Shown one piece after another: positions 1 to 8,359 of a stretch of DNA of 58,611 bases. Position 1 is the stretch's first letter; every line of letters begins with the position of its first letter. The notes beneath the pieces are model-generated. The model had not been told where the DNA came from. It worked only from the letters and a program-made list of their open reading frames with translations, and made no database searches. The DNA lies in contig DPDV01000012.1 in the NCBI GenBank assembly GCA_003534295.1, positions 1 to 58,611 of the forward strand, read 5' to 3'. Source of the DNA: Clostridiales bacterium (GTDB taxonomy: Bacteria; Bacillota; Clostridia; TANB77; CAG-508). Position numbers and translations under genes: made by a program.

Positions 1-40
1 AATTTACTTTTTCAATTGACCATTTTTTATTCAAATTTGC

Positions 41-119
41 GGGCGATTAAAATCACCCATACATTTCTCATTGTTTTTATTTATATTTTTACATGAATGG
101 TGGGCGATTAAAATCGCCC
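41..119. repeat. Two copies of the dispersed palindromic repeat core
   Basis: The core GGGCGATTAAAATCACCC is at 41-58 and GGGCGATTAAAATCGCCC at 102-119, each followed by CATACATTT. Both are 8-bp arms around AA. They lie downstream of the sortase gene at 141-818 (minus strand) and belong to a family found in many gaps of this window. They could act as hairpins at transcript ends. Confidence 0.8.
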
Positions 120-140
120 ATACATTTTTTGTTCATTTTT

Positions 141-818
141 TTAGTCTGCTGCAGCCCATATTATTAACCTTCCACTTGAGTCGTCTGTACATGTTGAAAG
201 TGATATTTCTCTTCTTCCCTGTACATCTCTTGTTGCATAATTAAAATCTTGAGCTGACGTTTGATATTTTTTTGTTATTGTATATGCAACTTCTGTTCCG
301 GTCTTGTCTGTTATATATATCTTATCTCCTATAGATAAGTTTTTATTGTTTGAAAACATTTGACCATTTCTATAATTATGTCCTACTATTACTGTATTTC
401 CAACCTTATTAAGTCCTGGTCCATAAAGAATTGCTACTGATGACTCTATAGAACTTGGCGTTACTTTTTCTAAAATTATAGTTTCTAAACCTGTAGTTGG
501 AATTTTAATTTTTCCCATTACTTCATAGCCTCTATAAGTTACTTTTGAGCTATCTCCACTATTCCCATTGTTATTGTTTGAAGCTATTAATTCATTTAGG
601 TCTATATCTGGTGTAATATCTTCGCCGCCGCTTGGTGTGTTGTTTTGATTAGTATCATTGTCAAGATGATCATCAAATTGGTGTATTACACCTTGGGTTT
701 CTTTTGCTTTCTCATAATCCTTATAGTATTTTGCTCCTAAAAAAATTAATATTCCTATTATTGCAATAATTAAAACAATTAATAATATTGTTAATACTTT
801 ACCATATTTACTTCGCAT
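141..818 (-). CDS. Sortase (class D/E-like transpeptidase)
   Basis: Membrane-anchored cysteine transpeptidase that would join LPxTG-type surface proteins to the cell wall or to each other. From the chosen ATG the protein is 225 aa, with one N-terminal membrane segment at about residues 7-27 and a Ser/Asn/Asp-rich linker at about 45-95. The sortase barrel carries catalytic His147 in VGHNYR, Cys210 in LSTC and Arg217 in SGRLI. The reading frame extends upstream to a GTG at 842, but GGAGAGG lies 4-8 bases before the ATG at 818, so I prefer 818. No substrate gene is adjacent; a second sortase with its own substrate lies at 8.3-10.3 kb. It is the last gene before a pair of palindromic repeats. Class assignment is tentative. 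Confidence 0.88.
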   Translation of the reverse strand: MRSKYGKVLTILLIVLIIAIIGILIFLGAKYYKDYEKAKETQGVIHQFDDHLDNDTNQNNTPSGGEDITPDIDLNELIASNNNNGNSGDSSKVTYRGYEVMGKIKIPTTGLETIILEKVTPSSIESSVAILYGPGLNKVGNTVIVGHNYRNGQMFSNNKNLSIGDKIYITDKTGTEVAYTITKKYQTSAQDFNYATRDVQGRREISLSTCTDDSSGRLIIWAAAD

Positions 819-911
819 ATTATCCTCTCCTATCTTTTGCACCTATTAATATATATTATATCACATTAGTTTAATATTATCTAGTGTTTTTAGAGGATTA
901 AATAATTTAGT

Positions 912-939
912 TAAACGGGCGATTAAAATCACCCGTTTA
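912..939. repeat. Extended palindromic repeat copy, possible spo0A terminator
   Basis: Core GGGCGATTAAAATCACCC at 917-934, with the stem extended outward by TAAAC/GTTTA so that the whole 28 bases form one long hairpin. It lies between the sortase start and the spo0A stop. A degenerate relative (TGGTCAATTAAAATTGTCA) is at 995-1013. It may terminate spo0A transcription, but the following T-run is weak. Confidence 0.65.
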
Positions 940-1060
940 TTTTAACATTTTTTTAATTTTAAGACTAGTAACATTTAATTTAACCTTTGTAGAATGGTCA
1001 ATTAAAATTGTCAATACATTCTAACATTTTTTAGTTTTGACTAGTAACAGTTATGTGGTT

Positions 1061-1885
1061 TTATGCTGTCTTCAATTCCAGTCTTAGTTTATCAGCTATC
1101 ATTGCTATAAATTCGCTATTTGTAGGTTTTCCTTTTGCTGCTGATACCGTATATCCAAATATGTTTTCTACTGTATCTTGTTGTCCTCTTCCCCATGCAA
1201 CTTCTATAGCATGTCTTATTGCTCTTTCTACTCTTGATGGTGTTGTTTTGTATTTTCTTGCTATATCTGGATATAATTGTTTTGTTATTTGATTAATTAC
1301 ATCTATGTCTCCTATAACCATCATTATTGCTTCTCTTAAATATTGGTAACCCTTTATGTGTGCTGGAACGCCAACTTCATGTATTACATTTGTTACAAGA
1401 GCTTCCAAATTCTCTTCATTTTTCTTGTCTTCTGGCGCAATATCTATATACTGTGTTTTTAATTCCCTTGTCATATAATTTCCTTTTATTGGTGCAGGTT
1501 GATAAAATTTAAGCTCTTTTATTCTTTTTATTAATAGTTTTATTTCAAATGGCTTTACTATGTAATATTGCGCACCTAAGCTTATTGCTTTTTGCGTAAT
1601 TTTGTCTTGTCCCACTGCTGACAACATTATAAATAATGGTCTTTTCTCCAATTTTGAGTCGTTTACTCTTTCTAAAACTCCTAATCCATCAACATGTGGC
1701 ATTATCATGTCTAATAAAACTACGTCTGGACATTTTTCCATTATCATTTGGTAAGCCTCACTTCCATCTTTGGCACGTCCAACTATTTCCATTCCTTCTT
1801 CTCTTTCCAAGTATCCCATCAATGTCATTGCAAAATCGTAATTGTCATCTGCTATTAATATCTTAATATTATCGCTCACATTCAT
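1061..1885 (-). CDS. spo0A: Sporulation master regulator Spo0A
   Basis: Response regulator that, when phosphorylated, activates entry into sporulation. The 274-aa protein has an N-terminal receiver domain (acidic pair Asp13/Asp14, phosphoacceptor Asp59 in VVLLDMIMP, conserved Lys in YYIVKPF) and a C-terminal Spo0A DNA-binding domain (about 150-274) with the recognition-helix region TTPSRVERAIRHAIEVAW. Length and architecture match the family throughout. AGGGGG sits only two bases before the annotated ATG and eight bases before an in-frame GTG at 1879, so MSDNIKIL... may be the true N-terminus. A SigA-type promoter lies just upstream. This gene places the organism among spore-forming Clostridia. 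Confidence 0.97.
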   Translation of the reverse strand: MNVSDNIKILIADDNYDFAMTLMGYLEREEGMEIVGRAKDGSEAYQMIMEKCPDVVLLDMIMPHVDGLGVLERVNDSKLEKRPLFIMLSAVGQDKITQKAISLGAQYYIVKPFEIKLLIKRIKELKFYQPAPIKGNYMTRELKTQYIDIAPEDKKNEENLEALVTNVIHEVGVPAHIKGYQYLREAIMMVIGDIDVINQITKQLYPDIARKYKTTPSRVERAIRHAIEVAWGRGQQDTVENIFGYTVSAAKGKPTNSEFIAMIADKLRLELKTA

Positions 1886-1926
1886 TTCCCCCTAATAAAA
1901 ATTTTTGTAATTTTTTTACAGTTCGA

Positions 1927-1955
1927 ATTATATTATGTTTGGAAAAAATTTGCAA
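1927..1955 (-). promoter_or_regulatory. SigA-type promoter of spo0A
   Basis: On the minus strand, TTGCAA (1950-1955) and TATAAT (1927-1932) are separated by exactly 17 bases, about 45 bases upstream of the spo0A start. No convincing 0A box (TGTCGAA) was seen beside it. Confidence 0.7.
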
Positions 1956-1996
1956 TAGCCTTTTTGGTATTTTTTTCCAGCTTTCTTTTCAAGTGT

Positions 1997-2620
1997 TTAT
2001 TTTTCAACGTTTTTTCTTATATATTTTTTTCGTATTATTTTGTATTTTTGTATGCTCAAATTGGTATTCGATGTTATATTTTCTTTTTCGACAAAATTCG
2101 CCTCTATTAAGCATGTCGCAAGGTCACTATATTTTACATCTATTATATTAATATTATTTTTATTACAATAATATTTAAAATTTTCTAAATCTTTGTAATT
2201 TAATTCAATTTCTAATTCTATTCCCTCTTCTTCTATTACAATTTCAGATTTTTCTATAACTTTTTGAGTCGCTTCAGAATAAGCTTTAACTAATCCTCCT
2301 GTCCCCAAGAGAATTCCACCAAAGTATCTTGTAACTACAACTAAAATATTAATAAAATTATTTTTTTCTAATATATTAAGCATTGGCATTCCTGCAGTTC
2401 CACTAGGTTCACCATCATCACTTGATTTATTTATTATTTCATTTTTCCTTATTATTCTATATGCATAACAATGATGTCTTGCTGTATTATGCTTTCTTTT
2501 TATTTGTCTTATTTTTTCCTCTGCTTCTTCTTCTGAAGTAATATAAAAAATATTTGCTATAAATTTAGATTTTTTCTCTGTTATATCAGCTTCTTCATTT
2601 GACTCAACTGTTTTAAACAT
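1997..2620 (-). CDS. YigZ/IMPACT family protein
   Basis: Small cytoplasmic protein of the YigZ/IMPACT family, whose exact biochemical role is unsettled. The N-terminal IMPACT domain shows KKSKFIA, the ARHHCYAYR motif and the glycine-rich DDGEPSGTAGMPML and TRYFGGILLGTGGLVKAYSEA blocks. The C-terminal part (about 135-207) is the DUF1949-like ferredoxin fold. The frame opens at a GTG at 2629, but AGGAGG directly abuts that codon and lies eight bases before the ATG at 2620, so 2620 is the start. It overlaps the stop of the upstream flavoprotein gene by eight bases, implying translational coupling. Confidence 0.9.
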   Translation of the reverse strand: MFKTVESNEEADITEKKSKFIANIFYITSEEEAEEKIRQIKRKHNTARHHCYAYRIIRKNEIINKSSDDGEPSGTAGMPMLNILEKNNFINILVVVTRYFGGILLGTGGLVKAYSEATQKVIEKSEIVIEEEGIELEIELNYKDLENFKYYCNKNNINIIDVKYSDLATCLIEANFVEKENITSNTNLSIQKYKIIRKKYIRKNVEK

Positions 2621-3878
2621 TCGTGGCACCTCCTGCTGTATAGCCTGTAGAATATGCTATTTGTAAATTAAATCCTCCTGTATATGCATCCACATCAATA
2701 ATTTCCCCAGCAAAATACAAACCTTTTATTAGTTTAGACTCCATTGTTTTAGGATTTATTTCCTTTATACTAATTCCACCTGCTGTTATAATTGCCTCTT
2801 CAATTGGTCTAAAGTCATGTAATGTTATTTCAAAATTTTTAAGTAATTGAACTAACCTTACTCTTTCTTCTCTTGTTATTTCATTTACCTTTTTATTTTG
2901 ATCTATTCCAGACAGTTCTATTACTGTACTTATCATCTTTTGGGGTAACAAGTTATCTAAGCTATTTTTAAAGATTTTATTTTTTTCTAATGAAAAGTCT
3001 CTTAAAATTCTATCATCTAATTTCTGTACATCTAATGCTGGTTTTAAGTCAATAATTAATTTTATATTACCTTGTCTTATATCTTCTTTTTTATATCTTA
3101 ACAAATGCGCCGACCCGCTTAAAATTACAGGTCCAGAGACTCCAAAATGAGTGAAAATCATTTCTCCAAAATCTTCATATATTATCTTGTTATTTTTAGC
3201 ATCTTTAATTTTAATAGCTACATTTTTTAAACTCAATCCTTGCATTCTTCTACAGATTTCTAAGTCTTTTCCTTTAGTAGAAATAGGCACTAAAGATGGT
3301 TTTATTTCCGTTACGGTATGTCCCACCTTTTTAGCCAATTCATATCCATCTCCTGTAGAACCTGTGGCAGAGTAGCTTTTCCCTCCAGTTGCTAATATTA
3401 CTTTATCTGCTTTAAGAATTTTTTCTTTTCCACCTTGTATATATTTTACACCACTAACAATATCCTGTTCAGTTAAAATTTCCTTAACATTGGCGCCTAC
3501 TTCTATTTTAACTTTTAATTTTTTTAAACGATTTAATAAAGCTTGCAAAACATCTTGAGATTTATCAGTAATTGGAAATACCCTATTCCCTCTTTCAACT
3601 TTTGTTTGCAAGCCTTCTTCTTTTAATATATTTAATATATCTTCATTTGTAAAATTGTTTAGACAACTATATAAAAATTTTCCGTTTCCCGGAACATTTT
3701 TTATAAATTCATCAATTGAAATACTGCTTGTTATATTGCATCTTCCTTTTCCTGTAATTAACAACTTTCTTCCTAGCATATTCATTTTTTCTAATATTGT
3801 TACATCATTTTTATTAGTACCAGCTGATATTGCTGATAGCATACCAGCTGGTCCTCCACCTATTATTACAACTTTCAC
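2613..3878 (-). CDS. NAD(P)/FAD-dependent oxidoreductase, HI0933/BaiN-like family
   Basis: Flavoprotein of the HI0933-like (BaiN/YhiN) family; the native substrate is not deducible. The 421-aa protein opens with a Rossmann FAD-binding motif (VVIIGGGPAGMLSA), followed by LGRKLLITGKGRCNITS, a strong family signature. The mid-domain motif LATGGKSYSATGSTGDGYELA is present, and the C-terminal FAD block GLYFAGEIIDVDAYTGGFNLQIAYSTG closes the fold. Length is typical. It is nine bases downstream of the PLP enzyme gene and overlaps the YigZ gene, so the three are probably one transcript. Confidence 0.92.
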   Translation of the reverse strand: MKVVIIGGGPAGMLSAISAGTNKNDVTILEKMNMLGRKLLITGKGRCNITSSISIDEFIKNVPGNGKFLYSCLNNFTNEDILNILKEEGLQTKVERGNRVFPITDKSQDVLQALLNRLKKLKVKIEVGANVKEILTEQDIVSGVKYIQGGKEKILKADKVILATGGKSYSATGSTGDGYELAKKVGHTVTEIKPSLVPISTKGKDLEICRRMQGLSLKNVAIKIKDAKNNKIIYEDFGEMIFTHFGVSGPVILSGSAHLLRYKKEDIRQGNIKLIIDLKPALDVQKLDDRILRDFSLEKNKIFKNSLDNLLPQKMISTVIELSGIDQNKKVNEITREERVRLVQLLKNFEITLHDFRPIEEAIITAGGISIKEINPKTMESKLIKGLYFAGEIIDVDAYTGGFNLQIAYSTGYTAGGATNV

Positions 3879-3887
3879 TTTATTCTC

Positions 3888-5132
3888 CTATATTATATTT
3901 TCAACTGCTTTCATTACACCTATTTTTCCATATTCGTATGTAAGTCCTCCTTGCATAAATGCAACATATGGTTCTCTTATTGGTGCATCACAAGATAGCT
4001 CAATTGATGATCCTTGTGTAAATGCTCCTGCTGCCATTATTACCTTATCTGTATATCCTGGCATATCCCATGGTTCTGGTATACTATTGCTATCTATAGG
4101 TGACCCCATTTGGATACCTTGACAATATTTAATCAATTTATCTGCATTGCCAAACTCTATTGTTTGAACAATATCTGTCCTCTTTTCATTATATTTTGGA
4201 CTAGGTTTATATCCTAATTCTTCTAACATTTTACTAGCAAATATTGCAGTTTTTAAACTACTTGCAACAACTGAAGGAGCCATAAACAATCCCTGTAAAA
4301 TGTATTTATTTATTCCCAATGTAGGTCCTACTTCTTTTCCCAATCCAGGTGCTGTCAATCTTTCTGCTGCTAACTTTACAAGTTCTCGTTTTCCAGCTAT
4401 ATATGCTCCATTTGGCGCTATTCCACCACCCAAATTTTTAATTAAAGAACCAACTATTACATCTGCACCTATTGATGTAGGTTCGTATTTATCTACAAAT
4501 TCTCCATAGCAATTGTCCACCATAATTATTACATCTTTATTCACTGCTCTAATTGTTTTTATTACTTTTTCCATTTTTTCTAACGAAATACTGCTTCTTA
4601 GTGCATATCCTCTAGAGCGTTGTATTTCTATCAATTTAATATCATTTTTTGCCACTCTATTTTTTATCTCTTCATAATCAAAGTCGTCATCTTTCAACTC
4701 TATCTGTTCATATTGCACTCCATATGATTTTAATGAGCTATCATTTTCCACTAGCCCTATAACTTCATCTAAGGTATCATATGGTTTACCACTTATACTT
4801 AGCATTATATCCCCTGGTCTTAAATATGCAAATAGTGCAACTGTTAATGCATGAGTACCAGATATAAACTGTGTTCTAACAAGGCTATCTTCCGCTTCTA
4901 ATACTTCTGCAAATACCCTTTCAATAGTATCTCTACCTATATCTCCATATCCATAACCTGTTGTTCCATTAAAATGCATATCTGATATATTGTTTTTTTG
5001 AAATGCCTTCAATACCTTTAACGAGTTGTATTCACATACCGATTCAACTTGTTTGAATTCTTTTTGTATGTTTTCTTCCGCTTTCCTTGCTAATTCTATT
5101 GTTTTATCACTAATTTCCATTTTCTTATACAT
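3888..5132 (-). CDS. Methionine gamma-lyase-like PLP enzyme (YnbB/aluminium-resistance family)
   Basis: Fold-type I PLP enzyme of the Met_gamma_lyase/aluminium-resistance family (Bacillus YnbB relatives), probably acting on sulphur amino acids; true substrates are poorly known. The 414-aa protein has the typical N-terminus (TGYGYGDIGRDTIERVFAEVL), substrate loop SGTHALTVALF and PLP-lysine Lys232 in GSLIKNLGGGIAPNGAYIAG, with the aspartate of MVDNCYGEFVD before it. AAAGGA lies upstream of the ATG at slightly long spacing. First gene of the run that continues into the flavoprotein and YigZ genes. Confidence 0.9.
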   Translation of the reverse strand: MYKKMEISDKTIELARKAEENIQKEFKQVESVCEYNSLKVLKAFQKNNISDMHFNGTTGYGYGDIGRDTIERVFAEVLEAEDSLVRTQFISGTHALTVALFAYLRPGDIMLSISGKPYDTLDEVIGLVENDSSLKSYGVQYEQIELKDDDFDYEEIKNRVAKNDIKLIEIQRSRGYALRSSISLEKMEKVIKTIRAVNKDVIIMVDNCYGEFVDKYEPTSIGADVIVGSLIKNLGGGIAPNGAYIAGKRELVKLAAERLTAPGLGKEVGPTLGINKYILQGLFMAPSVVASSLKTAIFASKMLEELGYKPSPKYNEKRTDIVQTIEFGNADKLIKYCQGIQMGSPIDSNSIPEPWDMPGYTDKVIMAAGAFTQGSSIELSCDAPIREPYVAFMQGGLTYEYGKIGVMKAVENII

Positions 5133-5166
5133 GTTTTATTATAGTCCTTTCTGTAGTATTAAATTT

Positions 5167-6903
5167 CTATTCAGGTAATTCTTCTGTATAATACTCTTGT
5201 TCCCATTCTTTTGTTTTATAATATTTGCCAATAAAGCTTGGATTTTCCCATTTAAAACTGTAAATAGGTTCTTGTATTATTTCGCCTTTTATATTTACAA
5301 CTCCCCATTTTCCGCCTTTTTTTATTCCAGCAAATCCATATTTATTGAATTCTGTAACCATATCATATTCATTGTTTATTATTAGCTTGTTTTCTTCGTT
5401 TACAAATCCCCACTTCCCATTTATTTTTTTTGCATACATTTTATTGTTTGGTTCGATTTGTTTATATGAAATTTCGTTTCCATTATTATCAAAATACTTA
5501 ATATCATCATTTGAAAATACCTTAAAATAATTATCTTCTTTTTCTATACTTGCATTATTCATATTGCATACTATTTTCATTTCGTTATTTAACAATGTTA
5601 TATTATTTGTGTTATTGATATTTGCCTGTATTATTTCTGTTCCTGCTATCTTAAATATACTATTATATTTTAAATCTGCTATTGATTTTCCAGATAAATC
5701 AATGATTCCATTTTTTCCATCTTTATATACTATAAAATACTCGTCCTTTATGTGTTCTATATATGTGTAATTATTATCTATTTTTACATTATCTTCTCTA
5801 TCAACTACTCTATATATTTCGTCTTTGTCTATTGTTATATAGTAATTATTGTTACTTGTTGGTAATTTAGCATATATATTATTGTTTTCTATTTTATTTC
5901 CTTGCAAATCTAATATAGTTATTTCATTATTTTTTACAGCATTTATATATATTCCTCCAAACATTATGCTATCATATTCTGGTTGTATTATTATTTTTCC
6001 TTTTATATCTGCTATTCCGCTTTTTGCATTTCTTTGTATCACAAACATATTATTATATGCATTGTAACTTATATCTTCATATTCATAGTTCAATATTGTT
6101 TTATTATTTTTTACAATACCTGCCTGTCCATTTTTAAATACTAATAAAAATATATTTTTATCATCTATTATTTCGTTAATTCTGCTTATTTCTGTGTACT
6201 GAGTATCTAGTAAAACTTTTCCATTAGAATTAATATATCCATATTTATAGCTATCTTCTACTTTCTTTTTTACTATAAATCCAGATGCTTTGTACATTGT
6301 TTCCGAATTATAATAATTATCTACTGTAATTTGATCATATTCTGGCTTTATTATAACTTTCCCTTTAATATTTATTGCTCCATATTTTGCGTTTTCTTCT
6401 ACTAATAACATACCTTCTTTATAGTTTATTGCTTTTATACTGTCATATATAGGTTTTGTAATTATCTTATTTTCTAATGAGATTAAACCATATTTGTTAT
6501 TTTTTTTGTATTTTAATACGCTTTTTTCAAATGGTATACCGTCCCAAGTTGATTCTGTTGGTAATGCCTGTACACTTTCATATTCTGTTAATATTTTCTG
6601 ACCATTCTCATTAAATACATCTATTTCATATTGCTGTAAATTAACATTATAGTCATGCATGCATATAAAGACTGGCTTTGAAGGGTTAGGTATTTGAATT
6701 ATATCATATTGGGGTTTTACTATTATATTTCCTATTTCATCTATTACTCCATATTTTTTATTCTCTAAAATCAAATTATATTTAATATTTGTTACTCTTT
6801 CTATCTTATAAGAATTTTCGTTTCTTTTCCATAAATACATAGCAATAGCGACAAATACTAAAATTGTTATTATTGTTATTATAATTATTTTACTTTTCTT
6901 CAT
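5167..6903 (-). CDS. WG-repeat protein with N-terminal membrane anchor
   Basis: Unknown role; WG repeats are beta-rich modules thought to mediate binding. One N-terminal hydrophobic segment directs or anchors the rest outside the cell. The body is a run of about ten imperfect repeats of the form KYGvId..GkiiikpeYD, for example ENKKYGVIDEIGNIIVKPQ near the start and NGKWGFVNEENKLIINNEYD and GGKWGVVNIKGEIIQEPIY near the end. The frame opens at 6918, but GGGGGA precedes the ATG at 6903 at good spacing, giving 578 aa. A palindromic repeat element lies directly upstream. Confidence 0.85.
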   Translation of the reverse strand: MKKSKIIIITIITILVFVAIAMYLWKRNENSYKIERVTNIKYNLILENKKYGVIDEIGNIIVKPQYDIIQIPNPSKPVFICMHDYNVNLQQYEIDVFNENGQKILTEYESVQALPTESTWDGIPFEKSVLKYKKNNKYGLISLENKIITKPIYDSIKAINYKEGMLLVEENAKYGAINIKGKVIIKPEYDQITVDNYYNSETMYKASGFIVKKKVEDSYKYGYINSNGKVLLDTQYTEISRINEIIDDKNIFLLVFKNGQAGIVKNNKTILNYEYEDISYNAYNNMFVIQRNAKSGIADIKGKIIIQPEYDSIMFGGIYINAVKNNEITILDLQGNKIENNNIYAKLPTSNNNYYITIDKDEIYRVVDREDNVKIDNNYTYIEHIKDEYFIVYKDGKNGIIDLSGKSIADLKYNSIFKIAGTEIIQANINNTNNITLLNNEMKIVCNMNNASIEKEDNYFKVFSNDDIKYFDNNGNEISYKQIEPNNKMYAKKINGKWGFVNEENKLIINNEYDMVTEFNKYGFAGIKKGGKWGVVNIKGEIIQEPIYSFKWENPSFIGKYYKTKEWEQEYYTEELPE

Positions 6904-6925
6904 CTGTTTTTCCCCCATCCACTTT

Positions 6926-6975
6926 TTTTAGTAATTTTTTCGAAGCGTGGGTGATTAAAATCACCCATACATTTT
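6926..6975. repeat. Dispersed palindromic repeat with left flank
   Basis: Left flank TTTTAGTAATTTTTTCGAAG, core GGGTGATTAAAATCACCC at 6949-6966, then CATACATTTTTT. It fills the gap between the CorC-family gene and the WG-repeat gene. Confidence 0.8.
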
Positions 6976-8265
6976 TTATTTATTTTTGCATATTTTAACA
7001 CGTTTTATTCTTTTATCTTCATATTCCTCTATTTTGTATGTTAGTTTTCCATCTTCTATTATTGTTTCTTCTCCTTCTGGTGGTAGTTCTTCAAGTTTTC
7101 CTAATAAATATCCAGATAAAGTCTCGTAATCTCCATCTGATATTTCTATTCCTATTATTTTTTCTAAATCTCCTATAGATATGTTGCCATTTACCATGTA
7201 GGTATTTTCGTCTATAAGTTCATATTCCAATTCTTCTTCGTCATGTTCGTCAAATATATTTCCCACAAGCTCCTCAAGTATATCTTCCATTGTAACTAAT
7301 CCTGCTGTTCCACCATATTCATCTATAACTATTGCCATTTGCATCTTGTTTCTTTGCAACTGTCTAAACAATTTGTCTATTGGAACTGATTCTGGTACAA
7401 AATGAACTTCTTTTATTAATTTTTTTATATTTATTTTCTTCTTATCTCTTAAATCTTTTAATATGTCTTTAATTAATATAATTCCCTTTATATTATCAAT
7501 TGTATCTTCATATACTGGAATTCTACTATACTTATAATCGTCTAACTCATCTAAAACTTCATACAAATCTTGTGATATCTTCAACGCGAATATATCTATT
7601 CTTGGCGTCATTATTTCGGAAGCTGTTGTATCATTAAATTCAAAAACATTATTTAGCAGTTCTTTTTCTTCTTGATCTATTGTTCCTTTTTCTTCTCCTT
7701 CATCTATCATCATTTTTATTTCTTCTTCTGTTACAATTTCTTCTTCATTTTCCTTTACTCCAAAAATTTTAGATATTACATTAGTCGAAAATGTAAGTAA
7801 TTTTACAAATGGTGCTGTTATAAAAGATATACCTCTAATTACTCCAATAGTTCCAAATGATACTTTTTCGTAATATTTCATTGCTAGCCTTTTGGGTACT
7901 AGTTCGCCAAAGACTAATGTAAAAAATGATAATAATATTGTAATTAATATAATAGATATTGTTCTCCAAGTATCCGTTCCAAGCATTGGTAGTAAATTAT
8001 TTAACATTGGTGCTAATTTGTCAGCAAATGCATCTGATGCAAACGCACTTGATAAAAATCCAGCTAAAGTAATGCCTATTTGGATGGTGGCTAAAAACTT
8101 GCTTGGATTTTTCAACATTTTATATATTTGTTTTGCTTTTTTGTTTCCCTCTTTTGCCTGCTTTTCTATTTTTGCATCGTTTAGTGATATAAATGCTATT
8201 TCGCTTGCCGCAAAATAGGCATTTAATAATATTAAAACAACCAATACAGCTATTTGACTAAACAT
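6976..8265 (-). CDS. CNNM/CorC (HlyC/CorC) family transporter or hemolysin-like protein
   Basis: Membrane protein of the CNNM/CorC family, implicated in Mg2+/Co2+ efflux. Domains in order: N-terminal DUF21/CNNM transmembrane domain with four hydrophobic segments (about 1-150); paired CBS domains (about 205-330) with the hallmark EIMTPRIDIFAL and VIDEYGGTAGLVTMEDILEELVG; C-terminal CorC_HlyC domain (about 345-425). 429 aa is normal. It stands between two repeat-bearing or promoter-bearing gaps with its own promoter, so it is probably monocistronic. Confidence 0.93.
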   Translation of the reverse strand: MFSQIAVLVVLILLNAYFAASEIAFISLNDAKIEKQAKEGNKKAKQIYKMLKNPSKFLATIQIGITLAGFLSSAFASDAFADKLAPMLNNLLPMLGTDTWRTISIILITILLSFFTLVFGELVPKRLAMKYYEKVSFGTIGVIRGISFITAPFVKLLTFSTNVISKIFGVKENEEEIVTEEEIKMMIDEGEEKGTIDQEEKELLNNVFEFNDTTASEIMTPRIDIFALKISQDLYEVLDELDDYKYSRIPVYEDTIDNIKGIILIKDILKDLRDKKKINIKKLIKEVHFVPESVPIDKLFRQLQRNKMQMAIVIDEYGGTAGLVTMEDILEELVGNIFDEHDEEELEYELIDENTYMVNGNISIGDLEKIIGIEISDGDYETLSGYLLGKLEELPPEGEETIIEDGKLTYKIEEYEDKRIKRVKICKNK

Positions 8266-8303
8266 TAAATGTTTCCTTCTTTCTTTTTGTTATTTTCAAC
8301 AAT

Positions 8304-8333
8304 ATTATATATGCTTTATAGCTGTATTGTCAA
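8304..8333 (-). promoter_or_regulatory. SigA-type promoter of the CorC-family gene
   Basis: Minus strand: perfect TTGACA (8328-8333), 18-base spacer, perfect TATAAT (8304-8309), about 40 bases upstream of the start codon. Confidence 0.8.
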
Positions 8334-8359
8334 TGAAAATTTGGGTGTTTCCTTACAAA

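Noticed and set aside
2621..2629. GTG start for the YigZ-family gene
   Set aside because: AGGAGG abuts this codon with no spacer and is correctly spaced for ATG 2620.
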